Shown here: one piece after another, positions 39,464-47,853 of the stretch | Position numbering within the stretch: the first letter of the stretch is position 1 | Layout of the letters: each line of letters starts with the position of its first letter | Source of the DNA: Grimontia indica | Lineage (GTDB): Bacteria > Pseudomonadota > Gammaproteobacteria > Enterobacterales > Vibrionaceae | DNA length: 64,000 nt | Assembly (NCBI RefSeq): GCF_000333895.2 | Contig: NZ_ANFM02000024.1 | Span: 1 to 64,000, forward strand | Direction: 5' to 3' | Made by a program: the position numbers and the translations under genes | The notes under the pieces: generated by a model | What the model was told of the DNA's origin: nothing | Databases searched by the model: none | The model's input: the letters and a program-made list of their open reading frames with translations, nothing else

Positions 39464-40182
39464 CGGCCGTCCCCCTCGTTATCTGCGGTCAGGGTGGCGA
39501 AGACTTTCGCAAGTGTCGGATGCTTGTGCAAGGCTCTAAGTTCACTGGCCTTGTTGTGTGCTCGTAAGGTGCCGCGATGCAGGATCAACACATCATCATG
39601 GTCGTCGACTTCTTCAATCAAATGGGTCGCCCAAAGAACACATAATGGCTGCTGCTCGCAAAGGCTTCTTACTGCGTCAGAAAGGGATGCCCGCGCTTTC
39701 GGATCAAGCCCGCTGGTGGGCTCATCCAACAACAGAATAGAGGGTGAATGCATTAATGAACGGACAAGTTCTGTGCGACGCCGATGCCCGCCATTTAAGG
39801 TGCGGACTTTATCGTTCAGACGATCGGTAAGGGAAAAATGCGCCAACAGAGGCGCTGCTTTTTCGAGGCTCTGTTTTTTGCTGTAGCCATGCAGGGCGCC
39901 GTAATAACTGAGGTTTTGCCCTACGGTCAAATCAAGGTCCAGAGTGCTTTGCTGGAACACCATGCCGAGCTTCGCCATGGTCTGGCGGGATGGCGTTTCT
40001 CCCAGTAAAGCGATTTCGCCCTGTTGGATAGGCGTTAAACGGGTGAGCAAGGAAAACAGGGTGCTTTTCCCTGCACCATTCGGGCCAAGAAGCATGTGGA
40101 GGCCGCGCCCCAGCGCAAGGGAGAGATCGCTCAGGGCGCAGCGCGAACCATAGTGGTGAGACAAACCGGAAACTTCAATCAT
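39460..40182 (-). CDS. ABC transporter ATPase, PQQ-dehydrogenase-associated
   Basis: A 240-residue ATPase. The start at 40182 (MIEVSGLSHHYGSRCALSDL) lies 20 bases behind the previous stop; a longer reading to 40233 would run into that gene. Walker A is GPNGAGKST, the Q loop is VFQQS, and Walker B is SILLLDEPTSGLDP. The ABC signature is LNGGHRRR in place of the usual LSGGQ, a deviation seen in this TIGR03864-type group. It partners the overlapping ABC-2 permease. Confidence 0.9.
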   Translation of the reverse strand: MIEVSGLSHHYGSRCALSDLSLALGRGLHMLLGPNGAGKSTLFSLLTRLTPIQQGEIALLGETPSRQTMAKLGMVFQQSTLDLDLTVGQNLSYYGALHGYSKKQSLEKAAPLLAHFSLTDRLNDKVRTLNGGHRRRTELVRSLMHSPSILLLDEPTSGLDPKARASLSDAVRSLCEQQPLCVLWATHLIEEVDDHDDVLILHRGTLRAHNKASELRALHKHPTLAKVFATLTADNEGDGR

Positions 40183-40202
40183 GTCAGGTGTCTCACCTCT
40201 CC

Positions 40203-41180
40203 TTATTCCGCTTGACCAACAGCCACTCCCCAAGGATAGCGACCGACTTTTACGGTTTTCACCACTTTGCGGTTCGGAACGTCAATGATCGACACATCGC
40301 CGCTCACGCCATTGGTCGCCAGCAATTTATCCTGTTCGCCATTGAAGGCCATTTGCCATACACGGCGACCCACCAAAAGATAATCTTCCACTTCCAAGGT
40401 ATCAGTATTAACCACGGCAACATGGTTTGCTGGTCCCAATGCGACAAATGCGGTTTTGCCATCTGCTGTGATTTTCACACCGACCGGCTGCACTTTGTCT
40501 TTGTGGACGCCTTTGGGCGCAAAGCCGATTTTCTTGATGATTTCTTTGGTGTCGGTGTCGATCACCGCTACCGTGCCACCAATTTCAGCGCTTACCCAAA
40601 GTTGCTCACCGTCTGGGGTAAATTCGGCGTAACGCGGGCGGGCATCAACCAAAGTGTTATGCACCATCTGGTTAGATTCGGTATCAATCCAGTGCGCCAT
40701 GTTGGAGGTTTCAGAGGTGATGATGGCGATTTTTCCATCCGGGCTCACCGCCACACCTTCTGGCTCAACACCCACTTCCACTTGCGCAACCACGCTGCTG
40801 GTTGGAATGTCGACCACGGTCATCAATGCATCGTCTTCGTTGGCAATGTATAGGCGTTTGCCATCCGGGTGCAGGGCAAAGAGCTCAGGATCGTCGCCAG
40901 AAGGGAGATCGCCAACAATAGTGTTGGTGGCAAGATCGAGAATTTGTACGGTGTCGGACTCGCTGGCACAGATAAACAGTTTGGTGCCGTCTTTACTGAG
41001 TTCCACGCCGCGGGGACGATCTCCCACCTCAATGGTGTCAATCACTTCCATTGTGTTCATGTCTATCACACTGACGGTGTCATCCTTTTCGTTTGCCACA
41101 TAAGCCACCTCCTTTGCCAAAGCGGGAGTGGCTAACAGCACCGAGAAGACCACGGCGAGAATCGATTTCGAATAATTCAT
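40203..41180 (-). CDS. periplasmic YVTN beta-propeller, PQQ-associated (PedB-like)
   Basis: A 325-residue protein with a signal peptide (MNYSKSILAVVFSVLLATPALA; start 41180 with AAGGACA upstream). It has seven YVTN-type repeats such as VAYVANEKDDTVSVIDMNTMEVIDTI. It matches the beta-propeller group found beside PQQ alcohol dehydrogenases and an ABC transporter (TIGR03866). It has no PQQ ligands of its own that I can see; the role is unknown. It lies between the binding-protein and ATPase genes in one operon. Confidence 0.85.
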   Translation of the reverse strand: MNYSKSILAVVFSVLLATPALAKEVAYVANEKDDTVSVIDMNTMEVIDTIEVGDRPRGVELSKDGTKLFICASESDTVQILDLATNTIVGDLPSGDDPELFALHPDGKRLYIANEDDALMTVVDIPTSSVVAQVEVGVEPEGVAVSPDGKIAIITSETSNMAHWIDTESNQMVHNTLVDARPRYAEFTPDGEQLWVSAEIGGTVAVIDTDTKEIIKKIGFAPKGVHKDKVQPVGVKITADGKTAFVALGPANHVAVVNTDTLEVEDYLLVGRRVWQMAFNGEQDKLLATNGVSGDVSIIDVPNRKVVKTVKVGRYPWGVAVGQAE

Positions 41181-41221
41181 TGTGATGTCCTTATTGTTAG
41201 CTGTCGTTCGATGAAACAGAG

Positions 41222-42409
41222 TTAAAACTGGCGGCACTGGCTTTGCGCTTCATCGATACCGAGCGAATCAAGCTCATTTCTGGGATGAAGGAAACCCTCG
41301 AATGGGGCGCTGGCCACCAGCGCTTGCGAGTCAAACAAAGGCACGGTTTGACGGAGTTGACCATTCCATGGCCGGTAGGTCAGCTTGCGGCCTTTGTAGG
41401 CCGCAAGCTGGAATTTGTCGCTCATGATGAAAGGCAAAACGGTTTCCACGTCGCCTTTGTTGAGTACGGTCACCGCTTCATTGATGGAACGAACTGCCAC
41501 CCAAGCGGCGTAGTCTTTGGCGGTCATGGGGCGGTCGAATTGCTTGGTAAAGCGGTTCTGAAGCTGAATGGCACCCCATTGTTCGATGACGTAATGCCAG
41601 CCATCTGCACGTAAACCGTGGGTGCCGACAACCGGGCGAGGCAACCAGGTGTTGTAAGGCAGGTGCTGACCGAACAGATTGCTTTCATCAATCACCCAGA
41701 CCAAGTCGTAATCACGGGCTTGCGTAAAGAGGGGAAGTTCTGCCGATGCAGTGCGGCGAAGGTCGGTATCAAAATTCCAGACCTTTTCTTCAATGACCTT
41801 TTGGTTGAATTTCTTCAGGGTTTGTTTGGTCGCCGTCAGGAAGGCGTTGTCTTCGGCAGTGGTGCCTGACACCAAAAAGACATCATTCAGGCGTCGTACA
41901 CGCATCCACTGTCCCAGTGCATCAGCACGCATGGTGTAACTGAGCGCGGTATGCAGGGTGTTAGGCAGGCAAACATCGCGTCTCAATGCATCGTCCTGAT
42001 TACCGATATTAAACAGCAGCGCATCTTCTGGCAGTGTTTTACGGAGCGCTTGCAGAGAAGGTGTGTCGAGATCAGCAAGGAAGTATCGCACCCCTTCGTC
42101 ATACCAAGTCTTCGCGGTGGTATTGAGCGCAGTGGTATCGTCATTGGTTTCCGCGCGAAATACGTACTTTTGCCCCAGAAATTTCCCGGTGCCATTGGCA
42201 TCGCCCACAGAGAGCTCTGCCCCTGCTTCCCCGTTATTTTCCGGTTCTGCAAGGTACGCAGGAACAGCGGTCGTGGTTTCTATCGGCTGCCTTAACATGC
42301 CGATTTCTACATTCACGGCGGCGTGCGACGAGACGGAATAAAACATCAGCGCTGCCCACAACAAGGCGGCGTAATTGATTGTTTCTTTGTGGTTTGACGC
42401 TTTTTCCAT
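41222..42409 (-). CDS. ABC substrate-binding protein, PQQ-dehydrogenase system (PedA-like)
   Basis: A 395-residue branched-chain-amino-acid-type binding protein of the TIGR03863 group. The start at 42409 gives a signal peptide ending SVSSHA; the longer reading has no basis. The mature part has NVEIGMLRQPIETTTAVPAYL and a two-lobed periplasmic-binding pattern. It is the first gene of the minus-strand operon with the propeller, ATPase and permease. The ligand is unknown but may be an alcohol-derived or toxic compound. Confidence 0.82.
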   Translation of the reverse strand: MEKASNHKETINYAALLWAALMFYSVSSHAAVNVEIGMLRQPIETTTAVPAYLAEPENNGEAGAELSVGDANGTGKFLGQKYVFRAETNDDTTALNTTAKTWYDEGVRYFLADLDTPSLQALRKTLPEDALLFNIGNQDDALRRDVCLPNTLHTALSYTMRADALGQWMRVRRLNDVFLVSGTTAEDNAFLTATKQTLKKFNQKVIEEKVWNFDTDLRRTASAELPLFTQARDYDLVWVIDESNLFGQHLPYNTWLPRPVVGTHGLRADGWHYVIEQWGAIQLQNRFTKQFDRPMTAKDYAAWVAVRSINEAVTVLNKGDVETVLPFIMSDKFQLAAYKGRKLTYRPWNGQLRQTVPLFDSQALVASAPFEGFLHPRNELDSLGIDEAQSQCRQF

Positions 42410-42600
42410 AGCGAATGCTGCTCCGTAAGTGCCTACGGTTTTACTGTATGCAGCGGTGGCATATTTGCCAAAAGCAAGGACGAGATTTTCTGAAAATTCA
42501 TCCCAAAGAATGAGGAATATCCCCGCTTTTGTACCATGTCCCCAAACTCTCGCCGCTCCTACACTTTTTCCAACGCTGACCAATTAAGGAGTCGAGAGAC
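42410..42600. promoter_or_regulatory. divergent promoter region of the alcohol-oxidation genes
   Basis: These 191 bases separate the ABC operon from the cytochrome-MoxJ-dehydrogenase operon and should carry promoters for both. A perfect palindrome, ATTTTCTGAAAAT, lies at 42487-42499, and CCGTA/TACGG half-repeats lie near 42425. These are candidate sites for the ErbR-type regulator. No sigma factor motif is clear. Confidence 0.4.
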
Positions 42601-43053
42601 ATGGAAAAGGTTGAACGCAACATTTGTATTTTCACGGCGGTGGCACTGGTTTCTGTGCTGAGTACCCAACTGGCATTTGCCCATGGCGATGTCACCCCAC
42701 AATCCATTGATACCTCCACCATTCCCACGCTTGGACAAGAGTGGTCTGAGACCAACCCTTACCGTGAACTCGATGGTGATGTGAGGGTGGAAATCGAGCG
42801 TCTTGGCGCGTCGGCCTATAACCAGAACTGCGCACGATGCCATGGTCTTGAAGGTATTTCAGGTGGTATCGCGCCGGATTTACGCATGCTTGCACCGGAC
42901 TATGACGGTGACGAGTGGTATGTCTACCGGGTGCAAAATGGTGCGGTTCGTAACGGCGCGGTTTACATGCCGAAAATGACCGAACACCTCAACCAGGAAG
43001 CACTGTGGGCGATCCGCACCTGGCTGGAATCTGTGGCGCCGGATAACGGTTAA
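42601..43053 (+). CDS. pedF: cytochrome c-550 (PedF/ExaB type)
   Basis: A 150-residue periplasmic monohaem cytochrome, the likely direct electron acceptor of the PQQ alcohol dehydrogenase. It has a signal peptide (about 1-27, ending LAFA), one haem motif CARCH (about 77-81) and a later methionine in YMPKMTEHLN as the probable sixth haem ligand. It fits the cytochrome c-550 PedF family. An AAGGAG precedes the ATG. It is the first gene of the operon with the MoxJ-like protein and the dehydrogenase. Confidence 0.9.
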   Translation: MEKVERNICIFTAVALVSVLSTQLAFAHGDVTPQSIDTSTIPTLGQEWSETNPYRELDGDVRVEIERLGASAYNQNCARCHGLEGISGGIAPDLRMLAPDYDGDEWYVYRVQNGAVRNGAVYMPKMTEHLNQEALWAIRTWLESVAPDNG

Positions 43054-43068
43054 CAGGAGGGCGACGGG

Positions 43069-44016
43069 ATGAAGTTGGTCACTGTCATTCGGACACTTTG
43101 CTTGCTGCTGTGCATGGCGCTGACTGCGCCATCCCACGCGCTTTCCTATGACGATATTCAAGCCCGTGGCGTGATTGCCATTGCGGTCTACAACGATTTC
43201 CCGCCGTACTCGTTCAAGGATGAGAATGGAAATCCGGCGGGCATTGATGTGGAGCTTGCTAAAGCACTCGCTAAGGGGCTGGATGTCGAACTCGACCTTC
43301 GCTGGATGACGCCAGACGAAACGGTCGAAGATGACATGCGCAATTACCTTTGGAAAGGGATGAATCTGACCAGCGAAGACGGCCAGCGGGTGAAAGCCGA
43401 CGTCATGTTACGGGTGCCGTATGACCGCGAATTCGCTATGAAGCGTGACGATATCGGTCATCCCGCGCATGAACTGGTACATATGTTCGCGCCATATCAG
43501 CAAGAGCGTTGGTTGATGGCTTACGATGCGGCCAAGCTCGACAGACCACAAACTGCCGCCCGTTTTATGTATCACCCGGTGGGCGTTGAAGTGGATACGG
43601 TGCCTCAGTTCTTCGTTACCACTGCCTATGGGGGGCGTTTCCGCGAAAAAAGCCGCACTTACCCCTCTACACCGGAAGCATTTCAGGCGCTCAACGATGG
43701 TGAAGTCTCTATCGTGATGGGCACTGCTTCGCAGCTGGAATGGCTGCATCACAACAACAAAAAGCCGCAAGCCAACGAGCAACTCACCGAACTTGCGTTC
43801 CCACTTCTGGGGCGCAGCGAATGGGAACTCGGCATTGCTGTGCATTCGAACTACCGTCAATTGGCCTACGCACTGGAAGATATTGTGATGGTTCATATCA
43901 ACAACGGCGACTTTGTCCGCTGGGGTGAACGATTCGGGGTGGATTACCAACTCCCTGAACGTTTCCGTCCTAAGCCCGATGTCGCCGATGAAGGGGCTAT
44001 CGCACAGACACCGTAA
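43069..44016 (+). CDS. MoxJ/XoxJ-like quinoprotein-associated binding protein
   Basis: A 315-residue periplasmic protein of the solute-binding type 3 fold (TIGR03871-like). It has a signal peptide (about 1-25) and the usual start LSYDDIQARGVIAIAVYNDFPPYSF. Relatives (MoxJ, XoxJ) lie with methanol or ethanol dehydrogenases and are thought to help mature or activate the quinoprotein, not to feed a transporter. The position between the cytochrome and the dehydrogenase fits that. Confidence 0.85.
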   Translation: MKLVTVIRTLCLLLCMALTAPSHALSYDDIQARGVIAIAVYNDFPPYSFKDENGNPAGIDVELAKALAKGLDVELDLRWMTPDETVEDDMRNYLWKGMNLTSEDGQRVKADVMLRVPYDREFAMKRDDIGHPAHELVHMFAPYQQERWLMAYDAAKLDRPQTAARFMYHPVGVEVDTVPQFFVTTAYGGRFREKSRTYPSTPEAFQALNDGEVSIVMGTASQLEWLHHNNKKPQANEQLTELAFPLLGRSEWELGIAVHSNYRQLAYALEDIVMVHINNGDFVRWGERFGVDYQLPERFRPKPDVADEGAIAQTP

Positions 44017-44128
44017 TTCCAAACAGCCTGTTATCTCTCGCGAACCGAACTCTCCCTCATGGCGATGCGGGGGCAGGGCAGGCACGACTAAAACGAAACA
44101 AGCATTCAGCCAACAATGAGGTATCCCT

Positions 44129-45886
44129 ATGACAATGAAGTCATTTAAACGTTGCGGACTCTATGCCGCACTCTCGCTCGCGATGACGGCTTCGCCCGTT
44201 TACGCGGGTGTCACGGACAAAGACATCCTCGCCGATCAGGAGACCATAGAGGACGTGGTGACTTATGGTCTTGGGCTTCGTGGTCAGCGCTACAGCCCGA
44301 TAGACACCATCAACCGTGAGACCGTCAAAGAAATCCGTCCTGTGTGGGCCTTCTCTCTCGGTGGGGAAAAACAGCGTGGTCAGGAAAGCCAGCCCATGGT
44401 GAAAGATGGCGTTATGTACATCACAGGTTCCTATTCCCGTGTGTTCGCGATTGATGCGAAAACCGGCGAAGAGCTGTGGCAATACGACGCGCGCCTGCCG
44501 GATGGCATCATGCCCTGTTGTGACGTGATTAACCGTGGTGTCGCGCTTTACGATGATTTGGTTATCTTCGGTACCTTGGACGCCAAGCTTGTGGCGCTGG
44601 ATGCGAAAACCGGTAAAACCCGCTGGAAAAAAACCGTTGATAATTATCAGGATGGCTACTCCATTACTGCGGCACCCATTGTGGTGAAAGGCAAAGTGAT
44701 CACCGGTGTATCAGGCGGTGAGTTTGGTATCGTTGGTAAGGTTAGAGCTTATGACGCAAAAACCGGTAAGTTGGTCTGGGAACGTCCAACGGTCGAGGGC
44801 CACATGGGCTACGTCTGGAAAGACGGTAAGAAAACTGAAAACGGGATCTCAGGCGGTGCGCCGGGGAAAACCTGGCCAGCAGACCTCTGGAAAAGCGGCG
44901 GCGCAGCACCTTGGCTAGGCGGTACTTATGATGCCGACACTGACCTTTTATTCTTCGGCACCGGTAACCCAGCGCCTTGGAACTCACACATGCGTCCGGG
45001 CGACAACCTATTCTCTTCTTCACGTCTCGCGATCGACCCGGATGACGGCAAAATTGTCTGGCACTTCCAGACCACGCCGCATGATGGCTGGGACTTCGAT
45101 GGTGTTAATGAACTGATTGCGTTCGACTACACCGAAAACGGTAAGAAAGTGAAAGCAGCGGCGACGGCCGACCGTAACGGATTCTTCTATGTTCTGAACC
45201 GCACCAACGGTGATTTCATCCGTGGCTTCCCGTTTGTGAATGAAATCAGCTGGGCGACGGGGCTCGATGACAAAGGCCGTCCGCTTTATGTCAAAGACAA
45301 CCGTCCGGGCAACCCATCTGGCGAGAAGCAGGGTAAAACAGTGGAAGCTGTGCCTTCCTTCCTCGGCGGTAAAAACTGGATGCCAATGGCATACAGCCCG
45401 GATACCGGCCTGTTCTATGTGCCTGCTAATGAATGGAAAATGGACATCTGGAATGAGCCTGTCGCTTACAAAAAAGGTGCGGCTTACTTAGGTGCGGGCT
45501 TTACCATCAGAACACTCAATGATGAGTATATTGGCGCACTGCGCGCCTACGATCCAAAAACCGGTGAGCGCGTTTGGGAATACAAAAACTACGCGCCACT
45601 GTGGGGCGGTGTCATGACCACGGCAGGCGGTCTGGTGTTCACGGGTAACCCGGAAGGTTATCTGATGGCATTCGATGACAAGACTGGCGAGCTGCTTTAC
45701 AAGTTCAACACTGGCTCTGGCATCGTAGGTAGCCCTGTGACCTGGGAAATGGACGGTGAGCAGTATGTGTCCGTACTTTCCGGTTGGGGTGGTGCGGTAC
45801 CGCTGTGGGGCGGTGATGTGGCCAAACGTGTCAAAGACTTCAACCAAGGTGGCATGGTCTGGACCTTTAAGCTGCCGAAAAGCTGA
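44129..45886 (+). CDS. PQQ-dependent alcohol dehydrogenase, lanthanide-type signature
   Basis: This periplasmic quinoprotein oxidises alcohols to aldehydes. It has 585 residues, a signal peptide (about 1-26, ending PVYA) and tryptophan-docking repeats of an eight-bladed propeller. The vicinal disulfide pair is Cys130-Cys131 over the PQQ. The catalytic aspartate is Asp322 in [11 protein letters not shown], and Asp324 two positions later is the extra ligand that marks lanthanide-binding enzymes (XoxF, PedH); calcium enzymes have Ala, Ser or Thr there. There is no C-terminal haem domain, so it is a type I enzyme. It follows the cytochrome and MoxJ-like genes. Confidence 0.9.
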   Translation: MTMKSFKRCGLYAALSLAMTASPVYAGVTDKDILADQETIEDVVTYGLGLRGQRYSPIDTINRETVKEIRPVWAFSLGGEKQRGQESQPMVKDGVMYITGSYSRVFAIDAKTGEELWQYDARLPDGIMPCCDVINRGVALYDDLVIFGTLDAKLVALDAKTGKTRWKKTVDNYQDGYSITAAPIVVKGKVITGVSGGEFGIVGKVRAYDAKTGKLVWERPTVEGHMGYVWKDGKKTENGISGGAPGKTWPADLWKSGGAAPWLGGTYDADTDLLFFGTGNPAPWNSHMRPGDNLFSSSRLAIDPDDGKIVWHFQTTPHDGWDFDGVNELIAFDYTENGKKVKAAATADRNGFFYVLNRTNGDFIRGFPFVNEISWATGLDDKGRPLYVKDNRPGNPSGEKQGKTVEAVPSFLGGKNWMPMAYSPDTGLFYVPANEWKMDIWNEPVAYKKGAAYLGAGFTIRTLNDEYIGALRAYDPKTGERVWEYKNYAPLWGGVMTTAGGLVFTGNPEGYLMAFDDKTGELLYKFNTGSGIVGSPVTWEMDGEQYVSVLSGWGGAVPLWGGDVAKRVKDFNQGGMVWTFKLPKS

Positions 45887-45912
45887 TGCTTTCAAACTAA
45901 AGTAAAAATCAA

Positions 45913-45945
45913 CAAGGCCGGATGATTTCCGGCCTTGCTGCGTTT
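45913..45945 (+). terminator. probable terminator after the alcohol dehydrogenase
   Basis: CAAGGCCGGA at 45913-45922 pairs with TCCGGCCTTG at 45928-45937 around TGATT; the downstream T run is short (GTTTTG). Confidence 0.7.
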
Positions 45946-46190
45946 TGGTGCATAACAATCCGGCGGGGTATTGAATTTGTGACGGCCTCCTTTCCGGAAA
46001 TCCTCAGATACTGAAGTGAAAGCAACATTATCCTCCTCTCTGTCTCCCTCCAAAGTATGAGATTTTGCCAACCAAGGGGCGATGGAGAGATTTGGTGGTC
46101 ATTCCATACTGTTACTACAACAACGCCTGACTCCGTATCTTCGGTTCGTCAGGGAAGACACAGGGAATTTCGCCAAAACAGGGGTGGATA
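45946..46190. promoter_or_regulatory. leader region of the aldehyde dehydrogenase gene
   Basis: No coding frame is seen in this gap. It must hold the promoter of the aldehyde dehydrogenase gene, which stands behind a terminator. No reliable -10/-35 pair or activator site can be named. Confidence 0.35.
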
Positions 46191-47699
46191 ATGATTTACG
46201 CAAAACCAAATACCGACGGAGCCGTCGTAAACTTTAAGGCGCGTTATGCAAACTACATCGGTGGTGATTGGATTCCGCCAGTCAAGGGACAGTACTTCAC
46301 GGACACCTCGCCTTGTACAGGTGATCCCATCGCTGAAATCCCGCGCTCAACGTCAGAAGACATCGAGCTCGCGCTGGACGCCGCCCACTCGGCAAAAGCC
46401 TCTTGGGGTGCTACCTCGGTCACTGAGCGTGCCAACATCCTGCTTAAAATCGCCGACCGCATCGAAGCCAACCTCGAATATCTGGCCGTGGCAGAGACTT
46501 GGGAAAACGGCAAAGCAGTGCGCGAAACCCTTGCCGCTGACATTCCGCTTTGTGTCGACCATTTCCGCTACTTCGCCGGCGCGATTAGGGCGCAAGAGGG
46601 CTCTGCGGCTGAAATTGACTCCAATACCGTGGCCTACCATATCCATGAGCCACTTGGTGTAGTCGGTCAAATCATTCCATGGAACTTCCCACTGCTGATG
46701 GCGGCATGGAAACTGGCGCCGGCACTGGCTGCAGGTAACTGTATTGTTCTGAAACCTGCTGAGCAAACTCCAACCACCATTCTTCTATTGATGGAAATCA
46801 TCGGCGATCTGCTGCCACCGGGCGTACTGAATGTCGTCAACGGTATGGGTCCAGAAGCCGGTCAGGCACTAGCTACCTCAGACCGCATTGCGAAAATTGC
46901 CTTCACCGGTTCAACCGCGATTGGTAACCATGTACTTCGCTGCGCCGCTGACAACCTGATCCCATCCACGGTTGAGCTGGGCGGTAAGTCGCCAAACATC
47001 TACTTCGAAGACGTGATGCAGCAGGAAGACGAGTTCATCAGCAAAGCCGTAGAAGGTTGTGTGCTGGCGTTCTTCAACCAAGGCGAAGTGTGTACTTGTC
47101 CTTCACGCCTTCTGGTTCAGGAAAGCATCTACGAAGAGTTTATTGCCAAAGTGATTGAGCGAGCGAAAGCCATCAAACACGGTAACCCGCTGGATACTGA
47201 AACTCAGGTGGGTGCGCAGGCTTCTAATGAGCAGTTCGAGAAAATCAAAGGTTACTTCGACATTGGCCGTGCGGAAGGTGCTGAAGTGTTGATTGGTGGT
47301 GACGCGGCTGACTTCGGTGGTGGTTACTACATCCAACCAACCATCCTGAAAGGCGAAAACCACATGCGTGTGTTCCAGGAAGAGATCTTCGGTCCGGTTG
47401 TGAGCGTGGTGACCTTCAAAGATGAAGCGGAAGCGCTGGCCATTGCCAACGACACAGAATACGGCTTAGGTGCCGGTCTGTGGACCCGCGACATCAACCG
47501 TGCTTATCGCGTTGGTCGCGCGATTGAAGCAGGTCGTGTCTGGACTAACTGTTACCACCTTTACCCAGCGCATGCTGCATTCGGTGGCTACAAGAAATCC
47601 GGTATCGGCCGTGAAACCCATAAGATGATGCTCGACCATTACCAGCAAACCAAGAACCTGCTGGTGAGCTACGACATCAATCCATTGGGTTTCTTCTAA
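46191..47699 (+). CDS. exaC: NAD+-dependent aldehyde dehydrogenase (ExaC/AldB type)
   Basis: This cytoplasmic enzyme oxidises the aldehyde made by the alcohol dehydrogenase to the acid. The 502-residue protein is close to ExaC of Pseudomonas and AldB of E. coli. It shows the NAD-binding GSTAIGNHV segment, the general base Glu262 in VELGGKSPN, and the catalytic Cys301 in [13 protein letters not shown]. It has its own upstream region behind a terminator and ends with another. Confidence 0.92.
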   Translation: MIYAKPNTDGAVVNFKARYANYIGGDWIPPVKGQYFTDTSPCTGDPIAEIPRSTSEDIELALDAAHSAKASWGATSVTERANILLKIADRIEANLEYLAVAETWENGKAVRETLAADIPLCVDHFRYFAGAIRAQEGSAAEIDSNTVAYHIHEPLGVVGQIIPWNFPLLMAAWKLAPALAAGNCIVLKPAEQTPTTILLLMEIIGDLLPPGVLNVVNGMGPEAGQALATSDRIAKIAFTGSTAIGNHVLRCAADNLIPSTVELGGKSPNIYFEDVMQQEDEFISKAVEGCVLAFFNQGEVCTCPSRLLVQESIYEEFIAKVIERAKAIKHGNPLDTETQVGAQASNEQFEKIKGYFDIGRAEGAEVLIGGDAADFGGGYYIQPTILKGENHMRVFQEEIFGPVVSVVTFKDEAEALAIANDTEYGLGAGLWTRDINRAYRVGRAIEAGRVWTNCYHLYPAHAAFGGYKKSGIGRETHKMMLDHYQQTKNLLVSYDINPLGFF

Positions 47700-47796
47700 G
47701 TCGAGAACCTAGTTCTTTGTTCTAAGTCCGTTTGTTCGATATCCGCTTGTCCGAAGGCAGTCAATCCTCCCGGTACTGCCTGAGGCGAGAGCTTTT

Positions 47797-47823
47797 TGCG
47801 GGGCATATGCCCCGTTTTTTTCT
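47797..47823 (+). terminator. rho-independent terminator after exaC
   Basis: The palindrome CGGGGCATATGCCCCG at 47799-47814 is followed by a run of Ts. Confidence 0.82.
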
Positions 47824-47853
47824 CTCCAAGCACACGAAGAATGAAGGTGTATC

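Noticed and set aside
42410-42583. Longer N-terminus of the substrate-binding protein
   Set aside because: It would hide the clear signal peptide that starts at 42409 and occupy the divergent promoter region.
44129-45886. Alcohol dehydrogenase as a quinohaemoprotein (type II)
   Set aside because: The protein ends at residue 585 without any C-terminal CxxCH domain; the cytochrome is a separate gene.
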